Origin: Parabacteroides distasonis ATCC 8503
Lineage (GTDB): Bacteria; Bacteroidota; Bacteroidia; Bacteroidales; Tannerellaceae
DNA length: 64,000 bases
Reading direction: 5' to 3'
Assembly (NCBI RefSeq): GCF_000012845.1
Contig: NC_009615.1
Coordinates: 3,412,501 to 3,476,500, forward strand
The position numbers and the translations under genes were made by a program. Under the pieces are notes generated by a model, which worked only from the letters and a program-made list of their open reading frames with translations, had not been told where the DNA came from and ran no database searches. This document shows positions 44,677 through 53,354 of this stretch, piece by piece. Position 1 is the stretch's first letter. Every line of letters begins with the position of its first letter.

Positions 44677-45885
44677 ATGATAAAAAGCAAGATGATAAGC
44701 TTTTACATAGCGGTCATGATGATATGGACCTGTACGGTAAAAGCTCAAGATGATGATAAATCCATTATCCACAAAATAGGATTCGACGTACGTCCCTCGT
44801 ATGTCGCCCCTACTAGTAAATTCCTCAAAGATGACGGCTATGGAAACGGGCTTACTTTACGTAAGGCGGCTTCATTCCATTTGAAATACGGATTCCAACT
44901 GAATCCTAACTCTAAGGAGGGCCAGCTTTATCCGCACACTTACCAAGGAATAGGCGTCTCTTATAATACCTTTGGAAACCGGCAGGAAGTTGGTAATCCT
45001 TGGGCGGCGTATGTTTTCCAAAGCTCCCGCATCGCCAAAATTTCTTCCCGGCTATCCTTCGATTATGAGTGGAATTTCGGAGCCTCATTTGGTTGGCATC
45101 CGTATGATGATAACAATAATTACCGCAATAAGATCATCGGTTCTAAGATCAATGCCTATATCAATCTGGGCTTTTTCCTCAACGCGAAACTATCCCGTTA
45201 TTGCAACCTGCTTGTCGGGGCGGATTTAACGCACTACTCAAACGGAAATACTCATCTTCCGAATGCGGGATTGAATACGATTGGTGGCCGGATCGGACTC
45301 GTCTACACGCTCAATCCTATCGAGGAAAGCCATCATGAGATAGGTACCGCACGTTCCTTACCGGCAAATCAATTATACCTCTCCAGCTTTTGGCAACGTG
45401 TCAGTTACGATGTCATCCTATATGGTGCGACCCGTGCTAAGGGGGTTATGCTAGGTGATGAGGCCCATATTTTTCCAGGTCAGTTCGGCATCCTCGGATT
45501 CAACCTCAACCCGATGTACAAATTCAACCGGTTCCTAAAAGCAGGTATCTCCCTAGACGGCCAATATGACGAAAGCGCAAATATTTATTCCGACGAGATC
45601 ATCCAAGTCGGCGAAGAACCCCGATTCTACCGCCCGCCCCTCCATGAGCAAATCGGTATCGGCCTCTCTGCCCGTGGCGAATTCACCATGCCATTCTTCT
45701 CGATCAATATAGGAGTCGGACATAATTTATTTTACAACAAGGGCGACCTGAAAGGATTATACCAGATCCTAGCCCTCAAGGTATCGGTTACACGAAATTT
45801 ATTCCTGCATGTCGGATACCAACTGCACAAATTTCATAATCCGAATAACTTGATGTTGGGGGTTGGGTATAGGTTCCATAATTAG
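44677..45885 (+). CDS. Acyloxyacyl hydrolase / PagL-like lipid A deacylase, outer membrane
   Basis: 402 residues, longer than classical PagL. Signal peptide of about 23 residues (VKAQ). The PagL catalytic motif is seen at His186-x-Ser188-Asn189 (LTHYSNGNTHLPNAGLNTIG). The rest looks like alternating barrel strands ending in VGYRFHN. It may remove a 3-linked acyl chain from lipid A, or a similar ester. The gene follows the AGCS gene by 20 bases and ends 2 bases from the convergent peptidase gene. Confidence 0.85.
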   Translation: MIKSKMISFYIAVMMIWTCTVKAQDDDKSIIHKIGFDVRPSYVAPTSKFLKDDGYGNGLTLRKAASFHLKYGFQLNPNSKEGQLYPHTYQGIGVSYNTFGNRQEVGNPWAAYVFQSSRIAKISSRLSFDYEWNFGASFGWHPYDDNNNYRNKIIGSKINAYINLGFFLNAKLSRYCNLLVGADLTHYSNGNTHLPNAGLNTIGGRIGLVYTLNPIEESHHEIGTARSLPANQLYLSSFWQRVSYDVILYGATRAKGVMLGDEAHIFPGQFGILGFNLNPMYKFNRFLKAGISLDGQYDESANIYSDEIIQVGEEPRFYRPPLHEQIGIGLSARGEFTMPFFSINIGVGHNLFYNKGDLKGLYQILALKVSVTRNLFLHVGYQLHKFHNPNNLMLGVGYRFHN

Positions 45886-45887
45886 CC

Positions 45888-47108
45888 TCACTCATAAATC
45901 AAGCAAAACAACCGTTCCGGAGCGAACACCTCATTCGCCACGTCTAGGATTTGCCCGGCGGTTATTTTCTCGATCTGGGCGAATACTTCAGGGAGGGTGT
46001 CGTAACGGTTGTAATGGAGGTAGCTTTTTCCTAAGCCAAGGAAAAGACCCTCCCGGTTATCGCCCGACACGCCCAGTTGACCGATTACCTGCTTCTTGGC
46101 GGCGGCTAATTGAGTGGCGGACAGCTTTACGTCACGTAAACGGGCCAATTCCTTATGCACCAAACGCATCGCTTTCTCACGGTTCTTCGGGTCTGTCCCG
46201 AAATAGATACTGGCTAGTCCGGTATCGGTATAAGAGGTTATATTGGATTCTACGTTATAGACCAAGCCATGCTTTTCCCGCAAGGAGACATTCAAGCGGT
46301 TATTCATGCCCGGACCACCTAAGATATTGTTCAACAAGAACAAAGGGATACGTTTTTTGTCGTGCATACTGAAAGCCCGGCCACCGATCAGTACATGGGC
46401 TTGATGGGTATCTTTATGGATCTGGCGTACGCAAGCCTCGATGGGGTCCGGAGCTTTCCGGATCCGTTCAGCCATCGGGAAAGAGATATCGCTTAAAGCG
46501 GATTCCGCTGATTTCAAGATATTCTTGAAGTCTTTTCGTCCCATCGAGAAGAACACCATATTCTCCGGGGCGTAGAAACGACGCATGAAAGAACGACCGG
46601 ACTCGGAGTCAAAGCGAAGAAGAGATCCCTCATCCCCTAAGATATTATGCCCGAGGGCATGACCCTTATAAAGCAAGTTCTCAAACTCGTCGAATATAAG
46701 TTCCGAAGGACTATCCTCATACGAATTGATCTCATCCAAGATGACATCTACCTCCTTCTCGATCTCCTGTTTGGGGAATTGGGAATGGAAAACCAGATCG
46801 GTCAATAGCTCAAACGCCCGGCCAAAATCCTCCTCCATAAAAATGGAATAAACAAAGGTCTCTTCCTTCGTAGTATAGGCATTCAACTCCCCTCCTACGT
46901 TCTCCATACGATTCAGGATATGCCACGCTTTCCGTTTCTCCGTACCTTTGAAGATCATGTGTTCAACGAAATGCGCCAAGCCAAATTCATCCTCGTTCTC
47001 ATCCCGTGTACCGGCGTTCACGGCGAAACCGCAGTAAGAAACCGGGGAATTAACCGGGAGATGTACCATGCGAAGTCCATTCGGCAATGTATGAGCGATA
47101 TAATCCAT
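45888..47108 (-). CDS. M16-family zinc peptidase
   Basis: 406 residues from ATG 47108 (MDYIAHTLPNGLRM). An open frame continues upstream to 47186 through the palindrome array, but a promoter -7 box at 47134-47141 places the start at 47108. The inverted zinc motif His46-Phe-Val-Glu49-His50 is followed by Glu126, the third ligand. This is complete for an M16B processing-type peptidase. There is no signal peptide, so it is cytoplasmic. Confidence 0.93.
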   Translation of the reverse strand: MDYIAHTLPNGLRMVHLPVNSPVSYCGFAVNAGTRDENEDEFGLAHFVEHMIFKGTEKRKAWHILNRMENVGGELNAYTTKEETFVYSIFMEEDFGRAFELLTDLVFHSQFPKQEIEKEVDVILDEINSYEDSPSELIFDEFENLLYKGHALGHNILGDEGSLLRFDSESGRSFMRRFYAPENMVFFSMGRKDFKNILKSAESALSDISFPMAERIRKAPDPIEACVRQIHKDTHQAHVLIGGRAFSMHDKKRIPLFLLNNILGGPGMNNRLNVSLREKHGLVYNVESNITSYTDTGLASIYFGTDPKNREKAMRLVHKELARLRDVKLSATQLAAAKKQVIGQLGVSGDNREGLFLGLGKSYLHYNRYDTLPEVFAQIEKITAGQILDVANEVFAPERLFCLIYE

Positions 47109-47133
47109 TTTCCTTCTTGTTTGTATCAGCCCG

Positions 47134-47141
47134 CAAAGGTA
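47134..47141 (-). promoter_or_regulatory. -7 box of the M16 peptidase promoter
   Basis: The minus strand reads TACCTTTG, 26 bases before the start codon. The -33 region falls inside palindrome array C, so proteins bound to the array would affect this promoter. Confidence 0.7.
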
Positions 47142-47157
47142 CGAAAGACTTTCCGGA

Positions 47158-47219
47158 AAAACATGTACGTCTTTTTCAAAAAACATGTACGTGTTTCCGG
47201 AAAAAGACGTACGTGTTTT
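47158..47219. repeat. Palindrome array C: three 18-bp units at 22-bp period
   Basis: Units start at 47158 (AAAACATGTACGTCTTTT), 47180 (AAAACATGTACGTGTTTC) and 47202 (AAAAGACGTACGTGTTTT). Array C fills the space between two divergent promoters, those of the M16 peptidase and the AAA/PD-(D/E)XK gene. Confidence 0.9.
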
Positions 47220-47229
47220 TTTCGATCTA

Positions 47230-47260
47230 TTTGCCTCCTTGGAAAAAATACCTACATTTG
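47230..47260 (+). promoter_or_regulatory. Promoter of the AAA/PD-(D/E)XK gene
   Basis: TTTG (47230-47233), a 19-bp spacer and TACATTTG (47253-47260) give a full-consensus Bacteroides promoter. The start codon is at 47283. Confidence 0.8.
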
Positions 47261-47282
47261 TGTAAATTAAACAGATAAGGCT

Positions 47283-48851
47283 ATGGGAAATATCGTCCGA
47301 AAATTACCGATAGGCATACAGAGTTTTGACAAACTACGTACAGAGAACTATTTGTATGTTGACAAGACCGAGTTCATTTATCAAATGGCATACCAAGGTG
47401 TCCCTTATTTCCTAAGCCGCCCCCGGCGATTCGGGAAAAGCTTGCTGCTATCGACATTCAAGGCTTATTTCGAGGGGAAGAAAGAATTGTTCCGGGGATT
47501 AGCCATAGAGAAACTAGAGACCGAGTGGAAAGAGCATCCGGTACTTCATTTCAGCCTCAACGCCGAGTTGTACGATAGCCGCAAGGCATTGGAGAATATG
47601 CTGGAACGCCAGTTGAGGGAATGGGAAAAAATATATGATACCGGAGGTGAGGGTATCACCTATTCCGGACGGTTCATGACCATCATACGAAGGGCGGCGG
47701 AGATAACCGGAAGGAAGGTGGTCGTACTGATCGACGAGTACGATAAGCCATTACTTAGGAACCTGCACAACGAAGAGCTACAGAACGAGTTCCGGGAATT
47801 ATTGACCGCTTTCTATACGGTCCTCAAAGATGCCGATCCTTGGCTGCGCTTCGTATTCATAACCGGTGTCACCAAGTTCGCGCAAGTCGGTATTTTCAGC
47901 AACCTAAATCATTTGAACGACATCAGCCTAGCCCCGCAATACGCGGCCCTTTGTGGCATGACATTGCCCGAGATCGAGGCGACTTTCCAGCCGGAGCTTT
48001 ATGCCTTGGCCGAGGCGAATAAGCTTTCATACGAAGATACCATCGAGAAAATTACACGCCGATACGACGGCTACCATTTTGATTTCCGCAGCGGTATCGC
48101 CCTTTATAACCCGTTTAGCGTATTGAACGTGTTGAGTAAACAGGTCTTTTACGACTATTGGTTTGCTTCCGGTACCCCGACATTCTTGGCGGAGATGTTA
48201 CGGAAAACGAATTACGATATACGGGAGCTGGACGGGATAGAGGTATCCGAGGTATCCCTTTCGGACGATCGGGCGAACATCAATAATCCCGTGCCCATGA
48301 TTTATCAAAGCGGATATTTGACAATCAAAAGCTACGATGAACGTTTTCGGTTATATACGTTAGGATACCCGAATGAGGAAGTTAAATATGGATTTTTGAA
48401 TTTTGTTGCCTCCATGTATGCGCATTTACCGGAAACCGAGACTCCCTTTTATATCGGAAAGTTCATTCAAGAGCTGGAAAGCGGAAACACCGAGGCTTTC
48501 CTCACCCGCCTAAAGGCTTTCTTCGCCGACATACCCTACGAGCTGAATGACCGGACCGAGCGTCATTACCAAGTGGTTTTCTACATCGTATTCAAGCTAC
48601 TAGGGCAATTCACCGAGGCCGAGGTACGTTCGGCCCAAGGACGTGCCGATGCCATTGTAAAAACTCCTCGCTACATCTACGTATTCGAGTTTAAGCTGAG
48701 AGGTACGGCGGAAGAGGCGATTCGGCAAATCGACGATCGAGGCTATCTGATTCCTTATACGGCCGACGAACGGGAAGTAGTCAAAGTGGGGGTCGCTTTC
48801 GACGCAGCCACTCGCAACTTAGGTGAATGGCTGATTGAAAAAACATTGTAA
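47283..48851 (+). CDS. AAA-ATPase-like / DUF1703 PD-(D/E)XK nuclease-fold protein
   Basis: 522 residues. The N-terminal AAA-ATPase-like domain (PF09820 type) has FDKLRTENYLYVDKTEFIY, Walker A SRPRRFGKSLL and Walker B VVVLIDEYDKPL. The C-terminal domain (PF08011/DUF1703 type) has the nuclease-fold motif GRADAIVKTPRYIYVFEFKL, with Asp and the E-F-K pair. Bacteroidales genomes carry many copies. The role is unknown; it has been suggested to be a selfish or defence-like element, with no proof. The next gene starts 4 bases later. Confidence 0.92.
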   Translation: MGNIVRKLPIGIQSFDKLRTENYLYVDKTEFIYQMAYQGVPYFLSRPRRFGKSLLLSTFKAYFEGKKELFRGLAIEKLETEWKEHPVLHFSLNAELYDSRKALENMLERQLREWEKIYDTGGEGITYSGRFMTIIRRAAEITGRKVVVLIDEYDKPLLRNLHNEELQNEFRELLTAFYTVLKDADPWLRFVFITGVTKFAQVGIFSNLNHLNDISLAPQYAALCGMTLPEIEATFQPELYALAEANKLSYEDTIEKITRRYDGYHFDFRSGIALYNPFSVLNVLSKQVFYDYWFASGTPTFLAEMLRKTNYDIRELDGIEVSEVSLSDDRANINNPVPMIYQSGYLTIKSYDERFRLYTLGYPNEEVKYGFLNFVASMYAHLPETETPFYIGKFIQELESGNTEAFLTRLKAFFADIPYELNDRTERHYQVVFYIVFKLLGQFTEAEVRSAQGRADAIVKTPRYIYVFEFKLRGTAEEAIRQIDDRGYLIPYTADEREVVKVGVAFDAATRNLGEWLIEKTL

Positions 48852-48855
48852 TTCT

Positions 48856-50502
48856 ATGAGAAACATGAAAATAATAACCTGTTTACTAACAATCACTTCC
48901 TTGGTTTTTACCGCTTGTGGAGGAGGAAGTAATGATATAGAGAAAGCGAAAAGCGTAGCGACCACGGAACATTTAAAGCGATACACCGAGGCCATCTCGC
49001 ATGACTCCTGCCAAGGCCGTAAACCATTCTCGGAAGGGGCCGACCGTGCGGTGAACTATATCGCTCACCAAATGAAAGAGGTTGGGCTGAAACCCATCAA
49101 CGGCGATTCTTATTTCCAACAGGTTAATATCATATCCTCACGCACACGATGCCCGGACCCGATGGTCCTAAAGACCCCGAAAGGGAAAATCCCCTTAGAT
49201 TGGTTGGAAGGTTACACCGCTTTCTCCGCACGGATCGAGCCGGAGATCGATATAGACAACGCGGAACTGGTATTCGCCGGCTATGGGATCGTAGCCCCCG
49301 AGTATGGGAAAAATGATTTCGAGGGAATCGAGAACCCGCAGGATAAAGTAGCGGTCGTTATCGTAAATGACCCGGGACTCGGAAGCGACAACACGGATTA
49401 TTTTAACGGTGATATCATGACCTATTACGGTCGTTGGATGTATAAATTCGAGGAGGGCGCCCGACAGGGATTAAAAGGAGTTTTGATCATCCATGAAGAC
49501 CGGGGAGCGGGCTATCCTTGGTCGGTCGTACGAGCTTCCGCCCAATCTAAGATGTATGTGGACAGCGATAGCGATGCCTATCATTGCCCGCTAAACGGCT
49601 GGATCCAATTCAATGCCGCCAAGCAATTGCTGGCCGATAATGGCTACGACATTGACCAACTAATCGAGCAATCTAAATCGCCAGACTTCAAGCCCATCTC
49701 CTTGAAATCTACGGTAACCGTCTCGATGAGGAACACCTTCGACCGCCAGCAAAGCCCCAACGTAATCGGTTATATTCCCGGTAGCGGGAACACGGATGAG
49801 AGTGTTATTTATCTAGGCCATTGGGACCATCTAGGCTATGGAGCACCGATCAACGGCGACAGTATCATCAACGGCGCTACCGATAACGCCGTAGCCATCG
49901 CATGGATGCTCGAGATGGCACGTTGTTTCAATGTCTTGAAAGAGAAACCCCGCCGGAATATCGTCTTCCTCTCCCCTACTTGCGAGGAGACCGGATTCCT
50001 CGGTACGAAATACTATGTGGAGCACCCGTTGTTCCCGATTGATAAGATAGCCGCCGTAATCAATCTGGATGTCTTCCCGCTATGGGGCGAGAACAACGAT
50101 GTCACGATCACCGGATACGGCAACTCCGAGCTGGATGATACCCTAGCCGAGCTAGCGAAGAAATACAACCGTTACATCATGCCCGACCCCGACGCTTATA
50201 ACGGGATGTTCTATCGCTCCGACCATTTCCCTTTCGTACAAAAAGGCATCCCGGCCATGTTCGCCAAAGGTTGGAACGACAACCGCAAACAGGGTAAGGA
50301 GTGGGCCAAAGAGCATATCGCACATTATTGGGCGGAAACTTACCACAAACCGACCGACCAGACCCATCCCGACACGGATGATTACAGTGGTCTGTTACAA
50401 GAAGTACAATTATTCTTCGACCTCGGTTATAAACTGGCACAAGATACCGGATACCCGAAATGGAAGCCGAAGTCCGAATTCGCAAACGTCTTAAAAAGAT
50501 AA
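48856..50502 (+). CDS. M28-family zinc aminopeptidase lipoprotein
   Basis: 548 residues from ATG 48856 (MRNMKIITCLLTI), with lipobox VFTAC. A PA-type insert domain lies in the N-terminal half. The M28 metal ligands are visible: YLGHWDHLGYG, NGATDNAVAIAWML, SPTCEETGFLGTKYY, INLDVFPLWG and RSDHFPFVQKGIPA. It should remove N-terminal residues from peptides in the periplasm or at the surface. Confidence 0.93.
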   Translation: MRNMKIITCLLTITSLVFTACGGGSNDIEKAKSVATTEHLKRYTEAISHDSCQGRKPFSEGADRAVNYIAHQMKEVGLKPINGDSYFQQVNIISSRTRCPDPMVLKTPKGKIPLDWLEGYTAFSARIEPEIDIDNAELVFAGYGIVAPEYGKNDFEGIENPQDKVAVVIVNDPGLGSDNTDYFNGDIMTYYGRWMYKFEEGARQGLKGVLIIHEDRGAGYPWSVVRASAQSKMYVDSDSDAYHCPLNGWIQFNAAKQLLADNGYDIDQLIEQSKSPDFKPISLKSTVTVSMRNTFDRQQSPNVIGYIPGSGNTDESVIYLGHWDHLGYGAPINGDSIINGATDNAVAIAWMLEMARCFNVLKEKPRRNIVFLSPTCEETGFLGTKYYVEHPLFPIDKIAAVINLDVFPLWGENNDVTITGYGNSELDDTLAELAKKYNRYIMPDPDAYNGMFYRSDHFPFVQKGIPAMFAKGWNDNRKQGKEWAKEHIAHYWAETYHKPTDQTHPDTDDYSGLLQEVQLFFDLGYKLAQDTGYPKWKPKSEFANVLKR

Positions 50503-50596
50503 ATTGTCTGAAATAGATGATGCCAATATCAGTAAATATAAATACTTTCGCGATCGTTATTCAGGCAGGAATGCCGTAAAACAATCAATCAACAAT

Positions 50597-51208
50597 ATGG
50601 TAAACGAAAATATCACCTCTTTATTGGAGCAGGAAGCGGAAGCGGTTCGCAACATACCCGTTACACCCGGATATGAGGAAGCGGTATCGCTTATAGTGAA
50701 ACATGTACACGACCTAGGTGGAAAACTGATCATGAGTGGAATGGGTAAAGCCGGGCAAATCGCCTTGAATATCGCTACCACCTTTAGCTCGACCGGTACA
50801 CCTGCTTTTTTCTTACATCCCAGCGAGGCACAACACGGAGATCTGGGAATCGTATGCAAGAACGATATCATGTTATTGATCTCCAACTCAGGAAAGACAC
50901 GTGAACTGGTGGAATTGGTAGATCTCACGAGGGGTTTGGTGCCAGACATGAAATTTATCGTTATCACCAGTAACCCGGATAGTCCTCTAGCCGCCGAGGC
51001 GAACGTATGCCTGTTGACCGGCGCTCCCAAGGAAGTTTGCCCGTTAGGCCTTACGCCGACTACCTCCACGACCGTCATGACGGTAATAGGCGATATCCTC
51101 GTGGTCGGAACCATGAAGCGTATCCATTTCACCAACAAGGATTACGCCAAGCGCCATCACGGGGGCTACTTAGGCTCCAAGAGCCGTGAGCTAAGCAAGA
51201 ACGAATAA
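50597..51208 (+). CDS. SIS-domain sugar-phosphate isomerase (KpsF/GutQ-like, no CBS)
   Basis: 203 residues from ATG 50597 (MVNENITSLLEQEAEAVRNI); the frame is open back to a TTG at 50504. SIS motifs are SGMGKAGQIALNIATTFSSTGTPAFFLHPSEAQHGDLG and LISNSGKTRELVEL, followed by the LPLGLTPTTSTTVM-type segment (here CPLGLTPTTSTTVMTVIGD). These match arabinose-5-phosphate isomerases, but the CBS pair is missing. The next gene is a PfkB kinase. The pair may handle a phosphosugar, or the gene may act in Kdo supply. Confidence 0.88.
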   Translation: MVNENITSLLEQEAEAVRNIPVTPGYEEAVSLIVKHVHDLGGKLIMSGMGKAGQIALNIATTFSSTGTPAFFLHPSEAQHGDLGIVCKNDIMLLISNSGKTRELVELVDLTRGLVPDMKFIVITSNPDSPLAAEANVCLLTGAPKEVCPLGLTPTTSTTVMTVIGDILVVGTMKRIHFTNKDYAKRHHGGYLGSKSRELSKNE

Positions 51209-51225
51209 CAAACCAGTATATAGTC

Positions 51226-52155
51226 ATGAGAAAAGTCTTTGGTATAGGAGAAACCATCCTCGATATCATTTTCAGGAACGACCAACCACAGAAGGCCGTT
51301 CCCGGTGGCTCCGTCTTCAACGGATTGATATCATTAGGTCGATTGAATGTCCCCGTATCCTTTATCAGCGAGCTGGGCAACGACCGGGTTGGCGACATGA
51401 TTCGGGATTTCATGGAAGATAACCACATCACGACCGAGTTCGTAGACCGTTTCCCCGATGGGAAAAGTCCTATATCACTCGCTTTTCTGGACGACGATAA
51501 GAACGCTAATTATATCTTCTACAAGGATTACCCGGCGCAACGGCTGGAGGTGCCCCTGCCTAAGATCGAGAAAGACGATATTTTCGTGTTTGGCTCTTAT
51601 TATTCCCTGAACCCGGTCTTGCGGACTCGTATGGTAGAATTTCTGCAATACGCCCAAGAACGGAAAGCGATCATCTATTACGATCCCAATTTCCGCAAGG
51701 CACACGCTCATGAGGCGATCCGCCTCATGCCTACCGTACTGGAAAATCTGGAATTCGCCGACATCGTCCGGGGCTCGGACGAGGACTTCCAGAACCTTTA
51801 TGGCAAGAGCGACGCACAGGAGGTTTACAAAGAGCATATTCAGTTTTATTGTGATCGTTTCTTAACAACTCACGGGGCAAACGGAGTCAATCTCCACACC
51901 CGTAATTTCACACGACATTTCGATTCCCCGCAAATCCAGCCGCTTAGTACCATCGGCGCCGGCGACAATTTTAACGCGGGTATTATCTACGGACTTCTAA
52001 AGTATGACGTACGCCATGCCGACCTTCCCTCTCTGGATCAGGATACTTGGGGAAAAATCATCCGCTGCGGAATGGACCTCGCCTCCGAGGTTTGCCAAAG
52101 CTATGATAATTATATATCCAAGGAGTTCGCGGCGAAGTATGTTAGTCAGTCTTAA
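51226..52155 (+). CDS. PfkB-family carbohydrate kinase
   Basis: 309 residues. N-terminal GIGETILDIIFRNDQPQKAVPGGSVFNGLISLGRL with the sugar-binding Gly pair, and C-terminal STIGAGDNFNAGIIYGL with the catalytic Asp in GAGD. It is likely a fructokinase-type kinase. It lies 17 bases after the SIS-domain gene, which suggests co-transcription. Confidence 0.92.
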   Translation: MRKVFGIGETILDIIFRNDQPQKAVPGGSVFNGLISLGRLNVPVSFISELGNDRVGDMIRDFMEDNHITTEFVDRFPDGKSPISLAFLDDDKNANYIFYKDYPAQRLEVPLPKIEKDDIFVFGSYYSLNPVLRTRMVEFLQYAQERKAIIYYDPNFRKAHAHEAIRLMPTVLENLEFADIVRGSDEDFQNLYGKSDAQEVYKEHIQFYCDRFLTTHGANGVNLHTRNFTRHFDSPQIQPLSTIGAGDNFNAGIIYGLLKYDVRHADLPSLDQDTWGKIIRCGMDLASEVCQSYDNYISKEFAAKYVSQS

Positions 52156-52228
52156 ATATCATTAATGAAGAAGCGGGAAAAACTTGTTTTACTATCTTTG
52201 TAAGGAAAGCTTATTATCATAGAAGACA

Positions 52229-53284
52229 ATGTTAGGAAAGATTCTCTCTCTATTCGCCAGTGTGATCCTGTTAGTGGGTTGTTCCTCTAACGCACCCGAC
52301 ATACGAGCTATTTGCCTACGTGATGACATCGGAAATTACGTGATAAAATGGGAAACCGATCCGGTAATGGAGGGGATTGTCAAGATGACCGTGTCCGACA
52401 ACCCGGATCTTTTCACCAACGAGTCCCCGATCATTTACGCCAACATCAAGGATGGCGTAGCTACTTACATCACGAACGATAATATATCACGTAAGTATTT
52501 CCGCCTTTCTTTTAATGATAAATACCCACGGATCATCGGGGCACGCTCGGCGGTTATGGATAGCGTACAGAATTTCCGGGATCTAGGCGGTTATACCTCT
52601 ACAAACGGGAAGACGGTGAAATGGGGCAAGGTATTTCGCTCCGGCGAGTTAAGCAGCTTGAGCGAATGGGACTCCATCCGATTGGATAATCTAGGGATCA
52701 AGACCATCATCGACCTCCGTACGAACCAAGAAACCCTCACCGCCCCTATCAAATATACGAAAGCAAATATCCTGCAAATCCCCATCTCGGTCGGCAAGAT
52801 CGCCGATGCCCCCCAACGTGTTATCGAGGGACGAATGCGGAAAGGAGACGCCGGGGTATATATGGAAGACGAGTACCTGCAATTCGTGACAGATAATACC
52901 GATCAGTTCGCCAAGGTACTGGAACAGTTCCAGAACGAGGATAATTACCCCATTCTCATCAGTTGTTCCTACGGAAAGGATCGTACCGGGTTTCTCACCG
53001 CCATGTTACTCGCCGCCTTGGATATTCCCCGGGACGCCATCATGGAAGACTACTTGACATCCAATCAATATATCGATACGAGTCATTTAGCTGATATCGT
53101 GAAACATCTCTCCACAGACGCCCAAGAAAGCATTACGGTCTTCCTTACGGCCAACGAGGGGCTCATGGACCTAGCTTTCCATAAAATCAAGAAAGAGTAC
53201 GGTTCCACCGAGAAATATTTGTCGAAAGGATTACGTCTTACTGATAAGAAACGTGAAAGGCTCAAGGACATATTACTTTATTAA
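52229..53284 (+). CDS. Tyrosine phosphatase-like lipoprotein (Y_phosphatase3 type)
   Basis: 351 residues. Lipoprotein signal ending LLVGC (Cys17). The second half has the phosphatase pattern VQNFRDLGGYTSTNGKTVKWGKVFRSGELS, then LRTNQE and the catalytic loop SCSYGKDRTGF (Cys-x5-Arg). The usual His before Cys is replaced by Ser. It should be an exported phosphatase acting on phosphotyrosine or phospholipid-type substrates. The -7 box TATCTTTG lies at 52193-52200. Confidence 0.88.
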   Translation: MLGKILSLFASVILLVGCSSNAPDIRAICLRDDIGNYVIKWETDPVMEGIVKMTVSDNPDLFTNESPIIYANIKDGVATYITNDNISRKYFRLSFNDKYPRIIGARSAVMDSVQNFRDLGGYTSTNGKTVKWGKVFRSGELSSLSEWDSIRLDNLGIKTIIDLRTNQETLTAPIKYTKANILQIPISVGKIADAPQRVIEGRMRKGDAGVYMEDEYLQFVTDNTDQFAKVLEQFQNEDNYPILISCSYGKDRTGFLTAMLLAALDIPRDAIMEDYLTSNQYIDTSHLADIVKHLSTDAQESITVFLTANEGLMDLAFHKIKKEYGSTEKYLSKGLRLTDKKRERLKDILLY

Positions 53285-53327
53285 GAAAAAGAGCCACCCG
53301 GAAAAGATTCACTTACCCGATGGCTCT
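53283..53327 (-). terminator. Terminator for the protease gene
   Basis: On the minus strand AGAGCCA (53321-53327 complement) and TGGCTCT (53290-53296 complement) form a 7-bp stem with a long loop, followed by TTTTTCTTAA. It serves the leftward protease gene and could also stop the convergent phosphatase transcript. Confidence 0.5.
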
Positions 53328-53354
53328 CGGTAATTCTCCACGTTTATGCCTGTT

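Noticed and set aside
47109..47186. N-terminal extension of the M16 peptidase (MFFEKDVHVFPESL).
   Set aside because: It lies across the promoter -7 box and the palindrome array; homologues start at MDYIAHTLPNG.
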